In this document: positions 50,671 through 57,943 of the stretch, piece by piece
How positions within the stretch are numbered: position 1 is the stretch's first letter
Layout of the letters: every line of letters begins with the position of its first letter
Assembly (NCBI GenBank): GCA_934647165.1
Contig: CAKUFA010000006.1
Coordinates: forward strand, 22,264-86,263
Reading direction: 5' to 3'
Length of the DNA stretch: 64,000 nt
Origin: an uncultured Clostridia bacterium
Lineage (GTDB): Bacteria > Bacillota > Clostridia > Christensenellales > Aristaeellaceae
The notes under the pieces: model-generated
What the model was told of the DNA's origin: nothing
Databases searched by the model: none
What the model saw: the letters and a program-made list of their open reading frames with translations, nothing else
Program-made: the position numbers and the translations under genes

Positions 50671-51159
50671 TTACTTGTGGCAGCCGCAGCCACCATCGTG
50701 GTGGTGGTGACCGCAGCCACAGCCTTCGTCGTCGTGGTGGTGGTGGCCGCAGCCACCGCTTTCATTGTCATGGTGGTGGTGACCACAGCCGCAGCCTTCA
50801 TCGTCATGATGGTGGTGACCACAGCCACAGCCTTCATCGTCATGATGGTGATGGCCGCAGCCGCATTCATTTTCCGGCAAATCCGCCACCGCCGTCTGCA
50901 CACTCAGCGCACAATACTTGGTGAAAACCTGTTCCACCACGTCCTCTTCCTCTGCTACAACAAAGGAAAGCTCACCGTTTTCCTCTTCCAGCCGCGTCAC
51001 CAGGATCTGCTCCTCGCCGTTGGGATCGCTTTCCATTTCCAGCAGCACCACATAGTCCTGCCCGGCGTAAGGAATCGTCGCACCATAGCGAAAACGGTAC
51101 ACCTTGCCGTCCGGGGACGTCAGTTCCACCACGGCATCGTTCAGGTCAGGCGTCTGCAT
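50671..51159 (-). CDS. DUF1292 protein with repeated His/Cys metal-binding tail
   Basis: A 162-residue cytosolic protein. Residues 1-95 form a DUF1292 (YrzB) domain: VELTSPDGKVYRFRYGATIP, YVVLLEMESDPNGEEQILVT. The tail (about 98-162) has five tandem copies of a 12-residue unit, CGCGHHHHDDEG, each supplying two Cys and four His, ending in DGGCGCHK. The codons of each unit are nearly the same, pointing to repeat expansion. Strong capacity for Ni, Zn or Cu is inferred. It starts one base into the end of the RuvX-DUF1292 fusion gene. Confidence 0.85.
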   Translation of the reverse strand: MQTPDLNDAVVELTSPDGKVYRFRYGATIPYAGQDYVVLLEMESDPNGEEQILVTRLEEENGELSFVVAEEEDVVEQVFTKYCALSVQTAVADLPENECGCGHHHHDDEGCGCGHHHHDDEGCGCGHHHHDNESGGCGHHHHDDEGCGCGHHHHDGGCGCHK

Positions 51160-51908
51160 CAGTCTTCTTCCCCGTCTTCCTCTTCCTCGTCTTCCATCAA
51201 CTGGAGGAATTGCTCAAACACGGCTTCCTGCACGTCCTCATCCTCCACGTAGACATAGCACTCGGCGCCGCTGTCATCCGTTTCAATTTTCATGATGACC
51301 ACTTCGCCTTCTTCGTCTTCCACATGGTGTTCATCATCCAGCACCATCAGCACAATATAGCTCTCCCCTTCGTGCTCCAGGGTCGCCAGATGTTCAAAGC
51401 GCACGTTTTCACCATTTTCGTCAATCAGTTCAATGATGTTGCTGTTCTCTTCCTGCATGGGTATATCCTCGCTTTCCTGCCCCATCAGGGGCGCATTGTG
51501 CATGGTGTCCAGCCATTGCTGAAGGATCACCGCCGCGGCCACCTTGTCCACATGCTGCTTGCGCTGGGCACGGTGCATGTTGTCCTCCAGCAAGGCATTT
51601 TCCGCCGTCACCGTGGTTAACCGCTCATCCTGATAATACACCGTCAGCCCGGCTTTTTCAAGCTGCTGACAAAAAAGCTTCACTTTTTCTGCCTGAAAAC
51701 CTTCCGAACCGTCCATGTTCAGCGGCAATCCGCTGAGCACCTGCGTGGTGTCATACTGGCGGCACAATTCCTGCACGCGTTTCACATCCGGTCCGAAGCC
51801 TACCCGGCGAATAACCTCCACAGGGGTTGCAATCATGCGCGTCGCATCGCTCACCGCCACGCCGATGCGCACATCGCCAATATCCAGGCAAAGGATTCTT
51901 TCATCCAT
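51159..51908 (-). CDS. ruvX: RuvX/YqgF Holliday-junction resolvase fused to DUF1292
   Basis: A 249-residue fusion. Residues 1-138 are YqgF-type: LCLDIGDVRIGVAVSD (catalytic Asp), GLPLNMDGSEG, YQDERLTTVTAE and DKVAAAVILQQWL. Residues 150-249 are a DUF1292 domain: NIIELIDENGENVRFEHLAT, SYIVLMVLDD, EGEVVIMKIETD and an acidic end. In most Firmicutes these are separate genes (yrrK and yrzB). An internal ATG at 51458, after GAGGATATACCC, might also release the DUF1292 part alone. ATG at 51908 follows GGGGGG. Confidence 0.88.
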   Translation of the reverse strand: MDERILCLDIGDVRIGVAVSDATRMIATPVEVIRRVGFGPDVKRVQELCRQYDTTQVLSGLPLNMDGSEGFQAEKVKLFCQQLEKAGLTVYYQDERLTTVTAENALLEDNMHRAQRKQHVDKVAAAVILQQWLDTMHNAPLMGQESEDIPMQEENSNIIELIDENGENVRFEHLATLEHEGESYIVLMVLDDEHHVEDEEGEVVIMKIETDDSGAECYVYVEDEDVQEAVFEQFLQLMEDEEEEDGEED

Positions 51909-51930
51909 GGTTTGCGTTTCCCCCCGTTCG

Positions 51931-53169
51931 TCATTTGCCAAAGGCTGCCGCACCTTTGCCCGCCGCAGACAGGCAAGGCTCCACGTTCAGTGCCGCACGG
52001 GCAGAGGCCATCACGTCCTCCATGGTCACCCGCTCAATTTTTTGCACCGTTTCTTCCGGCGTAAAGGTGCGATCCAGCAGCAGCAGACTCCGTCCCAGGG
52101 ACTGCATCCGTCCTCCGGGGCTTTCCAGTCCCAGCAGATACCCGCCGCGCAGCTGTGTCTTGGCCTCGCGGAATTCCTTTTCCGTGATGCCCTCATCCGT
52201 CAGCTTCTTCAGCTCCCGCCGGATTTCCTCCAGCACCTGCTGCCCGTTCTTGGGCGATACGCCTGCATAGACTGCAAACGTGCCGCAGCCCAGATAGCTG
52301 TTGGGGTAGGTGTAGATGGAATAGGCCATGCCCAATTCCTCCCGCACCCGCTGGAAAAGCCTGGAGGACATGCTGCCGCCCAGCACATTGTTCAGCACTG
52401 CCTGCGCATACAGTCCTTCTGCTCCGTAGCCTACCCCGGGAAAGCCCAGGCACAGGTGCAGCTGCTCGGTGTCCTTCTCTTTCACGCGAACCTGACCGCT
52501 GAGCAATGCTTCTTGCGGTGTTGCCAGGCGCTTGCCCGGATTCTGCCAGGCGCCGAAATATTGTTCAATCAGCTCCCGAACCTGCGCAGGGTCGTAGTTG
52601 CCGGCAAGGGCAACCACCGTATCCTCCGGCCTGTAGTGCTTGGCGCGATACGTCAGCAAATCCTCGCGTTTGTAGTTTGAAATCAATTCCGTTGTGCCAA
52701 GGATCGGCATTGCCAGCGACTGGCTGCCAAACATCGCCTGGCTGAGCAGCTCGTGCACCAGATCCTCGGGCGAATCCTCGTCCATGGAAATCTCCTCGAG
52801 AATCACGCCTCGCTCCTTGTCAAACTCATCCGCATCCATCGTGGCGTTGATCGCCAGGTCGGACAGCACATCCACTGCCAACGCAATGTCCTCATCAATC
52901 ACCTTGGCATACAGGCATGTGCAGTCCTTGCCCGTGAAAGCGTTCAGTTGGCCGCCCACCGCATCCATTTCCTCAGCAATCTGCCGGGTCGTGCGGTGTG
53001 TGGTGCCTTTGAAGACCATGTGCTCCAGGAAATGGGAAAGCCCGTTTTCCTCAGGCGTTTCCATCATGGAGCCCACGCGCAGCCACACGCCGATGGACAC
53101 CGAGCGGAGATAGGGCAGCCGTTCGCCTACAATGCGCAATCCGTTGGGAAGCGTCCATTGATCATTCAT
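51931..53169 (-). CDS. M16-family zinc peptidase
   Basis: About 412 residues, a processing-peptidase-like protein. The inverted zinc motif is HFLEH in GLSHFLEHMVFKGT, followed by ERGVILEEISMDED with the third ligand Glu, and the second half LLGLESPGGRMQSLG. The start is uncertain: ATG 53169 gives the family-like N-terminus MNDQWTLPNGLRIVGE; ATG 53181 and GTG 53211 are in frame too, and none has a strong ribosome site. In Bacillus this family (mlpA) sits near pnp, as here. Confidence 0.9.
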   Translation of the reverse strand: MNDQWTLPNGLRIVGERLPYLRSVSIGVWLRVGSMMETPEENGLSHFLEHMVFKGTTHRTTRQIAEEMDAVGGQLNAFTGKDCTCLYAKVIDEDIALAVDVLSDLAINATMDADEFDKERGVILEEISMDEDSPEDLVHELLSQAMFGSQSLAMPILGTTELISNYKREDLLTYRAKHYRPEDTVVALAGNYDPAQVRELIEQYFGAWQNPGKRLATPQEALLSGQVRVKEKDTEQLHLCLGFPGVGYGAEGLYAQAVLNNVLGGSMSSRLFQRVREELGMAYSIYTYPNSYLGCGTFAVYAGVSPKNGQQVLEEIRRELKKLTDEGITEKEFREAKTQLRGGYLLGLESPGGRMQSLGRSLLLLDRTFTPEETVQKIERVTMEDVMASARAALNVEPCLSAAGKGAAAFGK

Positions 53170-53235
53170 ACGCTGATCCATCCCATACTGTTTTTCCACT
53201 AGCTTTTCCACCTGCTTTCGGTTCTATGTCCGGGA

Positions 53236-53284
53236 AGGGAAACATTTTTGCAGTGTAAAATCATCCTGTGTGAAATGTTTCCCT
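53236..53284. repeat. Inverted repeat between pnp and the M16 gene
   Basis: AGGGAAACATTT (53236-53247) and its exact complement at 53273-53284, 25-base loop. It lies about 65 bases before the M16 start and may be a leader hairpin. Confidence 0.55.
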
Positions 53285-53297
53285 GCTTTTGCCTAAC

Positions 53298-53347
53298 AAA
53301 AACGCGGGAAAGCCTCCTGTTGCAAAGGCTTCCCGCGTGATGCATTC
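53298..53347 (-). terminator. Terminator after pnp
   Basis: CGCGGGAAAGCCT pairs with AGGCTTCCCGCG with a one-base bulge, followed on the minus strand by TTTTTG. Confidence 0.85.
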
Positions 53348-53392
53348 CCAAAATTCCGTCGCGGCCATCACACCGGCGGGGAAAGTCGCCTG

Positions 53393-55549
53393 TCAGGCAC
53401 GGCTGTCACGGCGCGGAGGACGCTGCCTCATGCCGCCTTCCGGGCGACGGGCAGGGGCGTTGTTCTCGTACACCATGTCGTTGCGAACCAGGTTGATCCG
53501 ACCCTGCGCGTCAATCTCGCTGACCTTCACTTCCAGCTCATCGCCGATGTTTACCACATCTTCCACCTTTTCCACGCGGTGGTTGGCCAGCTTGGAAATG
53601 TGGATCATGCCGTCCTTGCCGGGCGCCAGCTCCACAAAGGCGCCGAAGTTCATGATGCGCACCACCTTGCCGGTGAACACATCGCCCACTTCGATATCCT
53701 TGGCAATACCCTCGATGATCTTGCGCGCCTTGTTGGCAGCCGCTTCGTCGGGGGTGGAGATGAACACGCGTCCGTCATCCTCGATGTCAATCTTCACACC
53801 GGTTTCCGCAATGATCTTGTTAATCATCTTGCCGCCGGGTCCAATGACCTCGCGGATCTTCTCGGGATTGATGGTAAAGCGCACAATCTTGGGGGCATAT
53901 TGGCTCAGGTGATCACGTGGCTGACCCAGTGTCTCCAGCATAATGCCCAGGATGTGCAGCCGACCCTGCAGTGCCTGTGCCAGCGCCTGCTTGAGGATGC
54001 TGCGGTCAATGCCGGCAATCTTAATGTCCATCTGGATGGCGGTGATACCATTCATGGTGCCCGCCACCTTGAAGTCCATGTCGCCCAGGAAGTCCTCGAG
54101 GCCCTGAATATCCGTCAGCACGGCCACCTTGTCGGATTCCGTGTCCTTAATCAGACCCATGGCCACACCGGCCACCGGCGCGTGAATCGGCACGCCCGCA
54201 TCCATCAAGGACAGGGTGGAGCCGCACACAGACGCCATGGAGGAGGAGCCGTTGGAGGACAGAATCTCGCTCACAAGGCGCATCGCATAGGGGAACTCTT
54301 CCTCAGAGGGGATCACAGGCACCAGCGCACGCTCAGCCAGCGCGCCGTGGCCGATCTCGCGGCGGCCGGGGCTCTTGAGGCGGCCGGCTTCACCGGTGGC
54401 ATACGGCGGCATGTTGTAGTGGTGGATATAGCGCTTGAAGTCCTCGTTGCTCAGCCCGTCGAGAATCTGACCCTCGCTGGTGGAGCCCAGGGTGGTCACC
54501 GTCAGCGCCTGGGTCTGGCCACGGGTGAAGATGGCGGAACCATGCACACGCGGCAGCACGCCCACTTCGCACCAGATGGGGCGAATTTCCGTCATCTTGC
54601 GGCCGTCGGGGCGGATGCCCTGCTCAAGAATCTTCTTGCGCATGACTTCCTTGTTCAGATAATACAGCGCATCGGCAATTTCCGCTTCGCGCTCGGGGAA
54701 CTGCTCAGCCAGCGCAGCCAGGGTTTCTTCCTTCACCTGCGCCTCGCGCGCCTGCCGCTCCTGGCGGTCGAAGGTTTCAAACACCCACACGCACTTGTCG
54801 TAGGCATATTCGCGCACGGCGGCCTTCACGTCGTCGCCGGTCACATTCAGCGGCACAACGGCCTTTTCCTTGCCGATTTCCGCCACAATCTGCTCCTGGA
54901 AGGCGACCAGTTTCTTAATCTCCTCATGGGCAAAGAGGATCGCGTCCAGCATGGCGTCCTCGGACACTTCGTTGGCGCCCGCTTCCACCATCATGATGGC
55001 TTCCTTCGTGCCGGCCACATACACGTGCATGTCGCTCTTGGCGCGCTGCTCTTCATCCGGGTTGATGACATACTGGCCGTTCACGCGGCCCACCACCACT
55101 GCACCGGTCGGGCCATTCCACGGAATGTCGCTCACCGCCAAGGCAATGGAGGAACCGATCATCGCAGGGATTTCCGGGGGTACGTCCTGCTCCACGCTCA
55201 GCACCGTCACAACCACCTGCACATCGTTGCGCATGCCCTTGTTGAACAGGGGGCGCAGGGGGCGGTCAATCAGACGGCAGGTCAGGGTCGCCTTCTCCGT
55301 AGGGCGGCCTTCACGCTTGATGAATCCACCGGGGATCTTGCCCACGGAGTACTGCTTTTCCTCCACATCCACTGCCAGAGGGAAGAAATCCACACCGGGC
55401 CGGGGCGTAGGAGACATGGTGGCGTTCACCATCACGACGGTGTCTCCCAGGTGCACCCACACGCTGCCTGCAGCCTGCTCGCAGTACTTGCCAAATTCCA
55501 GGGTCAGCGGGCGTCCCGCCAGATCCATGGTATAGGACTTGCTTACCAT
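53393..55549 (-). CDS. pnp: Polynucleotide phosphorylase
   Basis: The phosphorolytic 3'-5' exoribonuclease, 718 residues from ATG 55549 (AAGGAG 11 bases upstream). Two RNase PH domains (first starting at LAGRPLTLEFGKYCEQAAGS; second with SAIFTRGQTQALTVTTLG), then a KH domain (KIREVIGPGGKMINKIIAET) and an S1 domain (GKVVRIMNFGAFVELAPGKD). Catalytic Asp residues lie in AVLTDIQGLEDFLGDMDFKV. It follows rpsO, the widespread rpsO-pnp arrangement, with a terminator between. Confidence 0.97.
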   Translation of the reverse strand: MVSKSYTMDLAGRPLTLEFGKYCEQAAGSVWVHLGDTVVMVNATMSPTPRPGVDFFPLAVDVEEKQYSVGKIPGGFIKREGRPTEKATLTCRLIDRPLRPLFNKGMRNDVQVVVTVLSVEQDVPPEIPAMIGSSIALAVSDIPWNGPTGAVVVGRVNGQYVINPDEEQRAKSDMHVYVAGTKEAIMMVEAGANEVSEDAMLDAILFAHEEIKKLVAFQEQIVAEIGKEKAVVPLNVTGDDVKAAVREYAYDKCVWVFETFDRQERQAREAQVKEETLAALAEQFPEREAEIADALYYLNKEVMRKKILEQGIRPDGRKMTEIRPIWCEVGVLPRVHGSAIFTRGQTQALTVTTLGSTSEGQILDGLSNEDFKRYIHHYNMPPYATGEAGRLKSPGRREIGHGALAERALVPVIPSEEEFPYAMRLVSEILSSNGSSSMASVCGSTLSLMDAGVPIHAPVAGVAMGLIKDTESDKVAVLTDIQGLEDFLGDMDFKVAGTMNGITAIQMDIKIAGIDRSILKQALAQALQGRLHILGIMLETLGQPRDHLSQYAPKIVRFTINPEKIREVIGPGGKMINKIIAETGVKIDIEDDGRVFISTPDEAAANKARKIIEGIAKDIEVGDVFTGKVVRIMNFGAFVELAPGKDGMIHISKLANHRVEKVEDVVNIGDELEVKVSEIDAQGRINLVRNDMVYENNAPARRPEGGMRQRPPRRDSRA

Positions 55550-55712
55550 TTGTTTCTTTTCTCCTTCCACACTCGTCACAGGGCAGGCGCCCATGCGCCG
55601 CCCCCGCCGCCTGACGGATGCTATCATATGAAAACCCCGCCTGGGATTTTCAAGGGATAACATCCCTCAGGCCGCCAGATGAACACGCCTTTTGCCGGCA
55701 TGCCCGTTCCTT

Positions 55713-55762
55713 GTAAAAAGCCGCCGAGGCAGGCGAAATGCCCGTGCTCCCCGGCGGCCTTT
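55713..55762 (-). terminator. Terminator between rpsO and pnp
   Basis: AAAAGCCGCCG with CGGCGGCCTTTT; on the minus strand TTTTT follows. It is an attenuating site between rpsO and pnp. Confidence 0.78.
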
Positions 55763-55821
55763 TGCAGCAAAGCTTTCTTGTGCCTCAAGCACCTTCAAAG
55801 CCGCCTGGCCAACCCTGTAAA

Positions 55822-56076
55822 TTACTTGCGCAGGTTCAGCTTGGCGATCAGGGCGCGGTAGCGCTCGATATCGGTCTTCTTCAGGTACTCCAGCAGGCCG
55901 CGGCGACGGCCAACCATCAGCAGCAGACCACGGTTGGAGTGATGGTCGTTGCGGTTGTTCTTCAGGTGCTCGTTGAGGTGGTTGATGCGATCGGTCAGCA
56001 GTGCGATCTGCACCTCAGGGGAACCGGTGTCGCCTTCGTGCTGGGCATAGGCCGCGATGATTTCGGACTTGGTCAT
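55822..56076 (-). CDS. rpsO: 30S ribosomal protein S15
   Basis: An 84-residue S15: MTKSEIIAAYAQHEGDTGSP, then QIALLTDRINHLNEHLK, NDHHSNRGLLLMVGRRRGLL and the end LIAKLNLRK. The start is ATG 56076: GGAGG is nine bases upstream. Another ATG nine bases earlier directly touches GGAGG, too close to work. Preceded by a GC-rich structured leader of about 110 bases. Confidence 0.96.
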   Translation of the reverse strand: MTKSEIIAAYAQHEGDTGSPEVQIALLTDRINHLNEHLKNNRNDHHSNRGLLLMVGRRRGLLEYLKKTDIERYRALIAKLNLRK

Positions 56077-56195
56077 GGTATTCATCCTCCATTTGTTTTT
56101 TGCGCATTTGCGCAGGCAGGCTCCATCGCCGTCTGCGAAGCCGCCGTCGGAGTGATCGAGCGACCGCGCTGCGGTTCGAAAAACCCGCGCATTTC

Positions 56196-56224
56196 ATTCT
56201 ATCAGAATCTTTTGCTTTTGTAAA
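56196..56224 (-). promoter_or_regulatory. Promoter of rpsO
   Basis: Minus strand TTTACA (56219-56224), 17 bases, TAGAAT (56196-56201). The leader from about 56189 to 56077 is GC-rich and contains several short inverted repeats (GCGGTTCGAA around 56171, GCGCATTTGCGC at 56101-56112). Confidence 0.68.
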
Positions 56225-56310
56225 CCGCCTGCATGCATTTTCCGAAAAGAAAAATTTGTTTTCCGCGCCATTTTTCCACCTTTCTCCTGCCATTCTGCCC
56301 TCTGCCGCCC

Positions 56311-56340
56311 TTGCCTTTCACCCTTTCTTTGTGTTATACT
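56311..56340 (+). promoter_or_regulatory. Promoter of the flippase-like gene
   Basis: TTGCCT (56311-56316), 18 bases, TATACT (56335-56340). Confidence 0.7.
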
Positions 56341-56372
56341 TGATTTGTATCGTCACGCTCACAGGAGGATCT

Positions 56373-57428
56373 ATGAAGACCCGCACTAAGAAAATCCTCA
56401 ACTTTTTGTTGATCTTCGGTGTCCTTGCCCTGGTCTTGCTCATCGGCTTTAACGGGGAAGAAATGTCCAGCGCCGTGGATGCGCTGCGTTCCATTGCCCC
56501 CAAGTGGATTGTGTTGTGCGCGCTCTCCTTTGCGTTGTATTTGTCCCTGGATGCGTTCAGCATCTGGCACTATGTCCGCCGTCAGGGCTATCGCATTTCC
56601 TTTCTCTATGCGCTTTTCACTTCCATCAGCGGTCTGTATTATTCCAACGTCACCCCAGGCGCAACGGGCGGCCAGCCCATGCAGGTCTACTATCTCAAAA
56701 AAAAGAACGTGCCCATCGGCATCGGCACATCGGCGCTCACTGTCAAGTTTTTTTCCTTTCAGTTTATGCTCCTTGTTCTGAGCACCGTGCTGTGGATCAT
56801 CTTCAGCGACTATATCGGCCAGCAAACAGGTTCCAGCATCTGGATTCTCATTGTGGGCTATGTGTATAATGCCATTTCTGTCACTTTTGTGCTCCTGATG
56901 GCCGTCAGCAAGCGCCTGGTTCGCTTCTTTATCAAGCTGTTCATCCGCATTGGCGCTCGCTTCCATATCTGTAAAGACCCCGATGCCGCCCTCATCAAAT
57001 GGGAGGATGTGCTCTCCACTTTTCATGACAGTGTGATGTCCCTTCGCCAACACCCAGTAGACATGGTTCTTCAGCTGCTGCTGGGCACAGGAATTCTGCT
57101 GGCGCAAATGCTGTCCATTTTCTTCATCTATCATGCTTTCGGGCTTTCCGGCGCAAACTATTTTCAGCTGACCACCCTTGGCATTATGCTCTACGTCAGC
57201 GCCGCCTACACGCCCCTGCCCGGCGCATCCGGTGCGCAGGAAGGCGTTTTCGCCCTGTATTTCTCCAAAATTTTCCCTGATGGCATCCGTCTCATGGCGC
57301 TTCTTCTGTGGCGCTTCTTCACGTATTACATTTCGCTGATCGTCGGCGCGGTGGTATCCGTGGTACACGGTATTCGGGAAAATCACCGTAAAGCCATCCC
57401 CGGTAATGAATCAAAGCCCCTCTCCTGA
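56373..57428 (+). CDS. Lysylphosphatidylglycerol synthase transmembrane-type (UPF0104/YbhN) protein
   Basis: A 351-residue polytopic membrane protein with about eight segments, like the flippase half of MprF without its synthase domain. Family motifs: SNVTPGATGGQPMQVYYLKK near residue 92 and YTPLPGASGAQEGVFALYF near residue 285. ATG at 56373 directly follows AGGAGG (four-base spacing); the upstream open frame has no support. It probably moves a lipid or polyprenyl-linked sugar across the membrane (family inference). Its 3' side carries a repeat array. Confidence 0.88.
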   Translation: MKTRTKKILNFLLIFGVLALVLLIGFNGEEMSSAVDALRSIAPKWIVLCALSFALYLSLDAFSIWHYVRRQGYRISFLYALFTSISGLYYSNVTPGATGGQPMQVYYLKKKNVPIGIGTSALTVKFFSFQFMLLVLSTVLWIIFSDYIGQQTGSSIWILIVGYVYNAISVTFVLLMAVSKRLVRFFIKLFIRIGARFHICKDPDAALIKWEDVLSTFHDSVMSLRQHPVDMVLQLLLGTGILLAQMLSIFFIYHAFGLSGANYFQLTTLGIMLYVSAAYTPLPGASGAQEGVFALYFSKIFPDGIRLMALLLWRFFTYYISLIVGAVVSVVHGIRENHRKAIPGNESKPLS

Positions 57429-57430
57429 TT

Positions 57431-57720
57431 TGCCCGTCAAAATGGGTTTCGAAAGGGACGAAGTCCCTTCGCGGGTCAAGGGCAGCGCCCTTGTAGGCCT
57501 GGGCAAAGCCCAGAAACCCTGCATGCAATTTTTCAGCCGTAGGCTGAAAAGAGCTCGCCCAACACCCCAAGGAGCCCGTCAAAATGGGTTTCGAAAGGGA
57601 CGAAGTCCCTTCGCGGGTGCAGGGCAGCGCCCTGCCGGGTCAAGGGCAGCGCCCTTGCGTACCCCGGGCAAAGCCCCCAAAACCCACGCGCGCGTTTCGC
57701 CGAAGGCGAAAGAGCTCAGC
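57431..57720 (+). repeat. Two-unit tandem array of short hairpins
   Basis: A 45-bp block is perfectly repeated at 57431-57475 and 57573-57617 (142 bp apart). Each unit continues with degenerate hairpins in the same order: GGGACGAAGTCCC, AAGGGCAGCGCCCTT, a GGGCAAAGCCC type, and a TTTTCAGCCGTAGGCTGAAA or TTTCGCCGAAGGCGAAA type, then GAGCTC. Most stems close on 3 bases. Open frames through it are translated repeats, not genes. Confidence 0.82.
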
Positions 57721-57740
57721 CAAGCCACCAAAGAAAAGAG

Positions 57741-57793
57741 AAAAGCCGCAGGTTGCAATTCCTGATAAAGGAAAAGTAACCTGCGGCTTTTTA
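57741..57793. terminator. Bidirectional terminator after the repeat array
   Basis: AAAAGCCGCAGGTT (57741-57754) pairs exactly with 57778-57791, then TTTTTAG on the plus strand and CTTTTCTCTTTT on the minus strand. It serves the flippase-like gene and the GH13 gene. Confidence 0.85.
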
Positions 57794-57796
57794 GCT

Positions 57797-57930
57797 TGCG
57801 TGACGCGGCTATTGTTTCGCTCAGCCGCGATGCAAGGCATTGATTCTCTTGAAAAGGTTGATTGGGAAGAAAACGATGAGGGCTCGACCCTCGACCCGGT
57901 AGGGGCCTTGCCCCTTTCGAAGCTCTTCCT
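57797..57930. repeat. Further short hairpins before the GH13 gene end
   Basis: GCGGCTATTG...CAGCCGC, GAGGGCTCGACCCTC and AGGGGCCTTGCCCCT follow each other here. Same hairpin style as the array at 57431 but different sequences. No gene. Confidence 0.6.
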
Positions 57931-57943
57931 TCCTCTCCCGGGA

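Noticed and set aside
50604..50903. N-terminal extension of the polysaccharide deacetylase frame
   Set aside because: It reads the His/Asp repeat of the DUF1292 gene in another frame; the true start has a ribosome site and a signal peptide at 50603.
53579..55660. 693-codon plus-strand frame opposite pnp
   Set aside because: His- and Gly-rich antisense shadow of pnp, without domain matches.
57406..57765. 119-codon frame through the hairpin array
   Set aside because: Encodes the tandem repeat twice, overlaps the flippase-like gene end and has no ribosome site.
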